Part shown: piece after piece, positions 1-4,581 of the stretch | Position numbering within the stretch: the stretch's first letter is position 1 | How the letters are laid out: each line of letters starts with the position of its first letter | Assembly: GCA_013002425.1 (NCBI GenBank) | Contig: JABDJQ010000488.1 | Location: forward strand, 1 to 6,402 | DNA: 6,402 bases | Origin: Gemmatimonadota bacterium | GTDB taxonomy: Bacteria > Orphanbacterota > Orphanbacteria > Orphanbacterales > Orphanbacteraceae | Direction of reading: 5' to 3' | The notes under the pieces: generated by a model | What the model saw: the letters and a program-made list of their open reading frames with translations, nothing else | Told to the model about the DNA's origin: nothing | Database searches by the model: none | Translations under genes and position numbers: made by a program

Positions 1-14
1 CGACACTCATGCCC

Positions 15-23
15 TGTGGATAA
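15..23 (-). other. Isolated perfect DnaA-box nonamer
   Basis: The bases TGTGGATAA are the reverse complement of TTATCCACA, the strongest DnaA box in many bacteria. It lies in a probably non-coding stretch upstream of gene 1. Only this one copy was found; another TTATCC-containing site near 652 lacks the CACA end. A single 9-mer is expected by chance in roughly one of twenty windows of this size. It may be a DnaA regulatory or titration site, or coincidence. It is not enough to call an origin. Confidence 0.3.
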
Positions 24-97
24 CATCAGCCGAAATGACCCCTAACGGCCCGATGCAGACTCGAGATGCCTCCGATTCGGCGAATTGCAACGGAACG

Positions 98-120
98 AAT
101 TTCCCTTTTTCCCTTTTCCC
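98..120 (+). repeat. Pyrimidine tract, TTCCC/TTTTCCC repeats
   Basis: An almost pure C/T tract reads as TTCCC, TTTTTCCC and TTTTCCC in succession; the other strand is purine-rich with three GGG runs. It lies upstream of the likely start of gene 1 and differs from the surrounding GC-rich coding sequence. This supports the view that bases before about 165 are non-coding. No function is assigned. Confidence 0.3.
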
Positions 121-163
121 ACAGCGCGCACGAGGCGCCTGAATCTCTGTCATCGCGCGTCGA

Positions 164-169
164 TATAAT
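164..169 (+). promoter_or_regulatory. TATAAT hexamer, possible -10 box for gene 1
   Basis: This is a perfect match to the sigma70 -10 consensus in a GC-rich context. No convincing -35 hexamer is found 16-18 bases upstream, and there is no extended -10 TG. The hexamer overlaps the ATG at 168. If it is a real promoter, transcription would begin near 175 and translation would have to use ATG 195 or ATG 279. If ATG 168 is the real start, this hexamer cannot be the promoter. Confidence 0.25.
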
Positions 170-869
170 GAACATGGATTACGTGCGAACCGCCATGAAC
201 AGCACGGGCCGCTATGTGCCGAGTCAGATTCCCGGGACGCGAATCAGTTCCCGGGAAACGCGCGGCACGGGCCTCAAGATGAGCGACCAGCACACCCGAA
301 CGTCCGAGAGCGACGCTGCCGTCATCTCGATTTCGGCTGAAGGCCGCACCCATACACGGGAGTCCGTCCCCCGGCCCCCGGATTCCGCTCACGAGCAGAA
401 GGCCGCCCCGAAGCTCGAACCCGAGCTTTCGCCCAAAGAGGCCGAGCAGGTCGAGGAACTCAAGCGCCGCGACAAGGAAGTACGCGCCCACGAACAGGCG
501 CATCTGGCTGCCCTGGGACGCTTTCGGAGCGGCGCCCCCAGGTATCAGTATGAAACCGGGCCGGACGGGCGCCGGTACGCGGTTTCCGGCAACGTACCGG
601 TTGACGTGTCCCCGGAAGCCACCCCCGAGGAAACTCTGGAAAAGGCCAGGGTTATCCGGCGCTCCGCCATGGCCCCGGTCCCTCCGTCGCTCCAGGATTT
701 TCGCGTCGCCTTCGAAGCCGCGCAGATGGAAGCGCGCGCCCGTCAGGAGATGTCGGCGGATCCCGCAGAAGCGGGGAAATCCGAAGAGGGCGTCCCGATT
801 GCCACGCTCGACGCGGTTCCTTCCGACCCGCAGGCCGAGGAAACAGCGGGGATCGACTTCAGCGCGTAA
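168..869 (+). CDS. SprA-related putative zinc metalloprotease (CJM1_0395-type)
   Basis: A 233-residue protein if started at ATG 168. The conserved part (residues about 87-187) carries the pattern LKRRDKEVRAHEQAH (98-112), then GAPRYQYETGPDGRRYAVSG and an APVPPSLQD stretch. This is the hallmark of the SprA-related family (Pfam PF12118). H108, E109 and H112 form an HExxH-type zincin motif, so a zinc peptidase activity is predicted but is, as far as I know, unproven for the family. The N-terminal 85 residues and the tail from about 190 look disordered and low in conservation. No signal peptide is seen. The start is uncertain: ATGs at 66, 168, 174, 195 and 279 are in frame and none has a good Shine-Dalgarno sequence. 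Codons between 66 and 167 use many A/T third bases, unlike the rest, so 66 is disfavoured. It lies 136 bp before gene 2 on the same strand. The family call is firm; the substrate is unknown. Confidence 0.85.
   Translation: MNMDYVRTAMNSTGRYVPSQIPGTRISSRETRGTGLKMSDQHTRTSESDAAVISISAEGRTHTRESVPRPPDSAHEQKAAPKLEPELSPKEAEQVEELKRRDKEVRAHEQAHLAALGRFRSGAPRYQYETGPDGRRYAVSGNVPVDVSPEATPEETLEKARVIRRSAMAPVPPSLQDFRVAFEAAQMEARARQEMSADPAEAGKSEEGVPIATLDAVPSDPQAEETAGIDFSA
229..256. repeat. Tandem palindromes TTCCCGGGA, 19-bp period
   Basis: The 9-mer TTCCCGGGA occurs at 229-237 and again at 248-256. Each contains the 8-bp palindrome TCCCGGGA, and both are preceded by a CAG (CAGA-TTCCC and CAG-TTCCC). The 19-bp spacing is close to two helical turns. 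They sit in the poorly conserved 5' part of gene 1. If translation really starts at ATG 279 they would lie in the leader and could be an operator; otherwise they are within codons and may be chance. Confidence 0.35.
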
Positions 870-946
870 CTCTCCTTCCTCGTTCCATTTACAGATCAAC
901 GTTCCACACCTGCAGGCCTCGCACAGCAAGACCGATCGAAATCCGG

Positions 947-952
947 TACAAT
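947..952 (+). promoter_or_regulatory. TACAAT hexamer, possible -10 box for gene 2
   Basis: This hexamer matches five of six bases of the -10 consensus and lies about 53 bases before the gene 2 start. It would give a leader of roughly 45 bases. The expected -35 position (924-929, CAGCAA) is a poor match. It is the only promoter-like element I see in the 136-bp gap between genes 1 and 2, which has no hairpin with a T tract. Confidence 0.25.
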
Positions 953-992
953 GAAGCGTCTGTCCCGCGCTCATCACGGATTGCCGCTCTTC

Positions 993-998
993 GAAAGG
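993..998 (+). promoter_or_regulatory. Ribosome binding site of gene 2
   Basis: GAAAGG lies 7 bases before ATG 1006. It supports that ATG as the start, and the signal peptide follows immediately. Confidence 0.6.
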
Positions 999-1005
999 CC
1001 CAAGC

Positions 1006-3633
1006 ATGACCTCACGACGCGTACTTTTCACCCTTCCGTTTCTCATCGCCCTGCTGTTTCCCACGTCGCCTGAAGCGCAGGTAGCGCTGCCGGCCATCGA
1101 TGCCGAGATCAGCGCGATGGTCGAGTCGGTATCCGTCGATTCTCTGTACAACGTGATCGACACGCTGACGAGTTTCACGACGCGTCACACGAACTCCGAC
1201 ACGACCTCGAATACGTTCGGCGTCGGGGCCGCACGGCGCTGGGTTTACAACCGGCTGCAGGAAATCGGGAACGCGACAGGTAATCTCACGGTGGACTACC
1301 ACAGTTTCGTACTTACGATTCAGGGGGTCACGAAAGAGCATCGCAACGTGGTCGGCACGATCACGGGGACGGATCCCGCGCAGAACGATCGCGTCTACAT
1401 CATCGGCGGTCATCTCGACTCCCGCAACGAAGACAGCAACGACTCCACCGGTTTCGCGCACGGCGCGAACGACGACGCGTCCGGTGTCGGCGCGGCGCTC
1501 GAAGTGGCGCGCATCCTCGCGCAGAATCCACCCGAAGCAACCGTGAAGTTCATCGCGTTCGTCGGTGAGGAACAGGGCCTCTTCGGCAGCACCGAGTACG
1601 CCCAGCTCGCGGTCCAGCTCGGCATGAACATCGAAGGAATGCTGAACAACGACATGGTCGGGAACGTGACGTACGGCGAAGCGGGCACGGGCGACAGCCT
1701 CGCGTTCGACTCGACGCACGTGCGCATGTTCTCCGTGGGGCCCTCGAACTCGAGTTCCCGGCAGATGGCGCGTGCGGTAAAACTGTACGGAGAAACGTAC
1801 GTGCCTTCGATGGAAGTAAACCTGATCCCGGCGCAGGATCGACCGAACCGGGGCGGCGATCACATTCCGTTCAACGACAACGGCTTTACGGCCGTGCGGC
1901 TTGTCGACGTGTACGACAACCTTCTGCACCAGCATAACTTCGGCGACACGATCCAGGTCATGAACTTTCCCTACTACGCGCGCAACGTCGGTATCGACGT
2001 GGCTACGCTCGCGGGACTCGCGAACGCGCCCCGTCCGCTCGAAGACTTCGTCGTCGGGAACACCGGCGATTCCACCGGGTTCACCGTGAGCTGGGACGCG
2101 AGCGACGCGACGGATCTCGGCGGCTACTACGTGACGATTCGTGGCATCAATACGCTCTACTGGGACCAGACGATCGACGTCGGCAACGTGACCGACTTCG
2201 TCATCGCCTCCTCCCCGTCCGAATCGCTCTGGGTCGGTGCGGCTGCCTACGACACAAGCGGGCACCTCGGTCTCGTGACGGAAGAGCTCGGGGTCCTCTC
2301 GACCGTGCCCGCCGCACCGACGGGCCTCGTCGCCACGCCCGACAACGTGCAGATCAACTTGAGTTGGAACCCCGCGCCGGAAGGGGACTTTTCGCATCAC
2401 AACCTGTTTCGCGCGAGCGCTGCCGGCGGCCCGTACACACAGATCGCGGGTCCTCTCGCCCTTCCCTCCTATGCAGACAACAGCGCCGCTCTCGGAACTT
2501 TCCACTACTACAAGGTGAGCGCGGTCGATACGAACGGCACGGAGAGCGCGCAGTCCGAATACGCGCGCGGCCGCGTCGCGTCGCTCGACCAGGGCGTACT
2601 GCTCGTCGAGGAATCCGAAGACGGAACCGGCCAGCCGCACAGTCCCGCGGACGTTCTCTCGGACGGGTACTACGCAACCGTACTGGCGAATACGACGCAT
2701 GACGTGTTCGATTACGACAGCGCGGCGGCCGCCGACGGACTCACGCTTTCCGACATCGGCGCTTACTCGTCGGTGATCTGGGTCTCCGACGATCGCGATC
2801 GCGAAGTCGCCGGCGTCCCCGTGCAGGCGCAGTTTCTCGGGGGGAATCTGGCATTGCTGAAGGAGTATCTCGATGTCGGAGGCAACGTGCTGCTGATAGG
2901 CTGGCGGCTTTCGGGCGGCGTCGATCCGATCTACCCGGGGACGTACGCGCCCGGCGATGTTCTGTACGACTACTTCGGTGTCGCGGATGTCGGCACCGCC
3001 TCTCCCCAGGGCGGCCGTTATTTCTACGGCGCGACGGGCGCGCTCGGATACCCGGACGTCACGGTCGATACGGCCAAAACGCGAACCCCGTGGGGCGGCA
3101 AACTTCCCGACGCGGACTATCTGACGACCGTGGCGCCCGGCGCGGAAACGATCTACACGTTCCTCTCCGATCCGCCCGACTCCGCGTTTCACGGCGCGCC
3201 TGTCGCCGTTCGAAACGACGGCGGCGCGTACAGGACCGTGTTCGTCGACTTCCCGCTTTACCATCTGCTGATGCCGGGCGCGCAGGATCTCGTCGAAACC
3301 GCGCTCGACTGGTTCGCCACTTCCACCGGTGTGGGGGGCGGTTCCGCGAGCGCCGCACGATTCGCGATCCGGGCCGAGCCCAACCCGCTCGGGGCTCACG
3401 GCACGACATTGCGATTCGCGCTGCCACAGCGGAGCGACGTCGACCTCGCGATTTACTCGGTGAGCGGCCGCCGCGTGCGGTCACTCGCGCGCGGTGCGCG
3501 CGCGGCGGGCATTCATGCCGTCAACTGGGACGGCCGCAACGAAAGCGGGGAGCGTGTGTCGAGCGGAATTTACTTCTATCGAATCGATGCCGGAGGACAG
3601 AAGGCGACGGGCAAGATCGTACTGCTCCGGTAG
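1006..3633 (+). CDS. Secreted M28-family metallopeptidase with FN3 and FlgD-Ig-like tail
   Basis: 875 residues, an exported zinc aminopeptidase-like enzyme. A basic N-terminus (TSRR) and hydrophobic core at 6-19 form a signal peptide, probably cut near A24. The M28 domain spans about 40-335. Expected metal ligands are H136 (GGHLDS), D156 (GANDDASG), E189 (GEEQGLFGS), D216 (NNDMVG) and H310 (HQHNFGDT), with E188 as general base, so the catalytic site looks intact. Two FN3-like domains follow (about 342-432 and 435-523). Residues 527-770 resemble a glutamine-amidotransferase-like alpha/beta fold, but there is no cysteine at the expected elbow (LLIGWRLSGG, 629-638), so it is probably non-catalytic. 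After a glycine-serine linker (776-782), residues 785-875 form a FlgD-Ig-like / type-A-sorting-like domain ending SGIYFYRI...KIVLLR. The whole protein contains no cysteine. The ribosome binding site supports this start, and a strong terminator follows. The likely role is extracellular peptide degradation for nutrition; the substrate is unknown. Confidence 0.95.
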   Translation: MTSRRVLFTLPFLIALLFPTSPEAQVALPAIDAEISAMVESVSVDSLYNVIDTLTSFTTRHTNSDTTSNTFGVGAARRWVYNRLQEIGNATGNLTVDYHSFVLTIQGVTKEHRNVVGTITGTDPAQNDRVYIIGGHLDSRNEDSNDSTGFAHGANDDASGVGAALEVARILAQNPPEATVKFIAFVGEEQGLFGSTEYAQLAVQLGMNIEGMLNNDMVGNVTYGEAGTGDSLAFDSTHVRMFSVGPSNSSSRQMARAVKLYGETYVPSMEVNLIPAQDRPNRGGDHIPFNDNGFTAVRLVDVYDNLLHQHNFGDTIQVMNFPYYARNVGIDVATLAGLANAPRPLEDFVVGNTGDSTGFTVSWDASDATDLGGYYVTIRGINTLYWDQTIDVGNVTDFVIASSPSESLWVGAAAYDTSGHLGLVTEELGVLSTVPAAPTGLVATPDNVQINLSWNPAPEGDFSHHNLFRASAAGGPYTQIAGPLALPSYADNSAALGTFHYYKVSAVDTNGTESAQSEYARGRVASLDQGVLLVEESEDGTGQPHSPADVLSDGYYATVLANTTHDVFDYDSAAAADGLTLSDIGAYSSVIWVSDDRDREVAGVPVQAQFLGGNLALLKEYLDVGGNVLLIGWRLSGGVDPIYPGTYAPGDVLYDYFGVADVGTASPQGGRYFYGATGALGYPDVTVDTAKTRTPWGGKLPDADYLTTVAPGAETIYTFLSDPPDSAFHGAPVAVRNDGGAYRTVFVDFPLYHLLMPGAQDLVETALDWFATSTGVGGGSASAARFAIRAEPNPLGAHGTTLRFALPQRSDVDLAIYSVSGRRVRSLARGARAAGIHAVNWDGRNESGERVSSGIYFYRIDAGGQKATGKIVLLR

Positions 3634-3677
3634 CGCCGACACTCGCGACAGCACAGCCGGTATCAACCCGAACGGAC

Positions 3678-3713
3678 GAACCCGGGGGAGCAATCCCCCG
3701 GGTTCTTTCATTT
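3678..3713 (+). terminator. Rho-independent terminator of gene 2
   Basis: A perfect 12-bp stem (GAACCCGGGGGA at 3678-3689 with TCCCCCGGGTTC at 3694-3705) closes a GCAA tetraloop of the stable GNRA type. TTTCATTT follows. It starts 44 bases after the gene 2 stop. There is no T tract on the other side, so it acts mainly for the + strand, although gene 3 converges from the right. Confidence 0.9.
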
Positions 3714-3754
3714 CCAACAGAATGTCCCGCCATACGATTCCGGAATACCGAACT

Positions 3755-4441
3755 CTAGTTCGAAGCGAGTCCGATCTCGGCCTCTTTCTCGAACCAGTCG
3801 AGAGTAGCCGCCTGAATCGGGTCGATCAGTTCACGATCGACCGTCGCGAAAATCTCGGCGGCCTTCTGGAACTCGTTCCCCTGGAGATAGCACCGGCCGG
3901 CCGCGTAGAGCATGCGCGCCTTGCCTGATTCCGTCTTCTCGGTGGCCGCGAGTTCTTCGTACGTGCGCGCCGCTTCGGTGAACTTCCCTTCGGACTCGTC
4001 GACAGCCGCGAGCCCGGCGGTCGCCGCGCGCTTCACTTCGCTTCCGTCCTTCGCGCGCTCGATCGCGTATCGATACTTCTGCGCGGCGTCGCTCGGACGG
4101 CCGCTGTAGTAGTACGAATCGCCGGCCAGCACGGCGGCATACCCTGCATTCGAGCTCCGCGGATGTTCGTCGAGAAAGCGGCTGAGTTGAATCGCCGCCT
4201 CCGGATAGTTCCCGCTCGTGAAGAGTCCCGCCCCCTGCCCGAGCATTGCCGCGGACGCTTTCGCTCCCGAGGCCTGCGAGTGCATGAAGAAGAAGATGGC
4301 CGCGATACCCAGCACCGCGCCGGCCAGCCCCATGAGGATCGGTTTCTTATGTTCCTGGAAGAAATCCGCCGCCTGGAATGCGGATGTAACGAATTGATCT
4401 TCCTTGAGTTGTCGCTTTGTCAAGCGAGTGCTTTTCGCCAC
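3755..4441 (-). CDS. Single-span membrane protein with TPR domain (YfgM-like)
   Basis: 228 residues from a GTG start at 4441-4439. That start has GAAAGGAG 10 bases upstream (4459-4452), whereas the longer in-frame ATG at 4528 has no ribosome binding site and would add a non-conserved-looking leader running across the intergenic promoter region. Residues 1-33 are basic and polar (RLTKRQLKEDQF), then about 34-53 form one membrane span (PILMGLAGAVLGIAAIFFFM). The basic N-terminus predicts a cytoplasmic tail and an exported C-terminal domain. Residues about 60-205 contain roughly four TPR-like helix pairs, with repeats of the type SGNYPEAA (76-83), SGRPSDAAQKY, EGKFTEAARTYEEL and QGNEFQKAAEIF. 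Single-span plus TPR matches the YfgM / TPR_21 (PF09976) type, whose E. coli member associates with the Sec translocon and periplasmic chaperones. Equivalence of role is inference. Gene 3 converges on gene 2 and diverges from gene 4. Confidence 0.85.
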   Translation of the reverse strand: MAKSTRLTKRQLKEDQFVTSAFQAADFFQEHKKPILMGLAGAVLGIAAIFFFMHSQASGAKASAAMLGQGAGLFTSGNYPEAAIQLSRFLDEHPRSSNAGYAAVLAGDSYYYSGRPSDAAQKYRYAIERAKDGSEVKRAATAGLAAVDESEGKFTEAARTYEELAATEKTESGKARMLYAAGRCYLQGNEFQKAAEIFATVDRELIDPIQAATLDWFEKEAEIGLASN

Positions 4442-4451
4442 GGCTATGCCG

Positions 4452-4459
4452 CTCCTTTC
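4452..4459 (-). promoter_or_regulatory. Ribosome binding site deciding the gene 3 start
   Basis: On the minus strand this reads GAAAGGAG, 10 bases before GTG 4441. It is the strongest Shine-Dalgarno match near the 5' end of gene 3 and is the reason for choosing GTG over the upstream ATG at 4528. Confidence 0.75.
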
Positions 4460-4502
4460 GTGTCCATATAAGCCGTAACAGGCTAGCACAGCGGGTGAAA
4501 CG

Positions 4503-4525
4503 CGGGCAAGCCCCTGCCCGTTTTT
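4503..4525 (+). terminator. Terminator-like hairpin with T5 in divergent region
   Basis: CGGGCA (4503-4508) pairs with TGCCCG (4515-4520) around an AGCCCC loop, directly followed by TTTTT (4521-4525). It has the form of a rho-independent terminator for rightward transcription. No rightward gene ends here: gene 3 is on the other strand and gene 4 starts at 4582. It may stop antisense transcription emerging from gene 3, end a short RNA, or be a chance structure. On the minus strand no T tract follows. Confidence 0.5.
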
Positions 4526-4527
4526 CA

Positions 4528-4556
4528 TTGACCCTGTTTCATGGAATTCCTAACGT
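4528..4556 (+). promoter_or_regulatory. Sigma70-type promoter of gene 4
   Basis: TTGACC (4528-4533, five of six bases of the -35 consensus) is separated by exactly 17 bases from TAACGT (4551-4556, a modest -10). Transcription would begin near 4563, leaving a leader of about 20 bases that contains the gene 4 ribosome binding site. It begins only two bases after the T tract of the preceding hairpin. No equally good promoter was found for gene 3 on the other strand. Confidence 0.5.
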
Positions 4557-4570
4557 GAACAGACCTACTC

Positions 4571-4577
4571 GGGGGTG
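4571..4577 (+). promoter_or_regulatory. Ribosome binding site of gene 4
   Basis: GGGGGTG lies 4 bases before ATG 4582. It is a fair G-rich Shine-Dalgarno match and supports this start, which is also just upstream of the first membrane span. Confidence 0.55.
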
Positions 4578-4581
4578 AACC

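Noticed and set aside
66..167. N-terminal extension of gene 1 to ATG 66
   Set aside because: Codons here have many A/T third positions, the segment includes the pyrimidine tract, and no ribosome binding site precedes ATG 66. It remains possible but is disfavoured.
651..659. TTATCC-containing site as a second DnaA box
   Set aside because: It reads TTATCCGGC, lacking the CACA end, and lies within conserved codons of gene 1.
150..1178. A 342-codon minus-strand open frame opposite gene 1 and the start of gene 2
   Set aside because: No domain resemblance; it spans an intergenic gap and overlaps two supported genes.
1012..3399. A 795-codon open frame on the minus strand covering most of gene 2
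   Set aside because: It is antisense to a gene with clear M28, FN3 and FlgD-like features. The translation is Arg/Val/Asp-rich without recognisable domains, as expected for the mirror of GC-ending codons.
3737..3746. 10-bp palindrome ATTCCGGAAT just downstream of the gene 3 stop
   Set aside because: Short, without a partner copy or neighbouring promoter; chance is a sufficient explanation.
3749..3762. CGAAC-TCTA-GTTCG hairpin over the gene 3 stop, as a gene 3 terminator
   Set aside because: Only 5 bp of stem and no T tract on the minus strand side; too weak to call.
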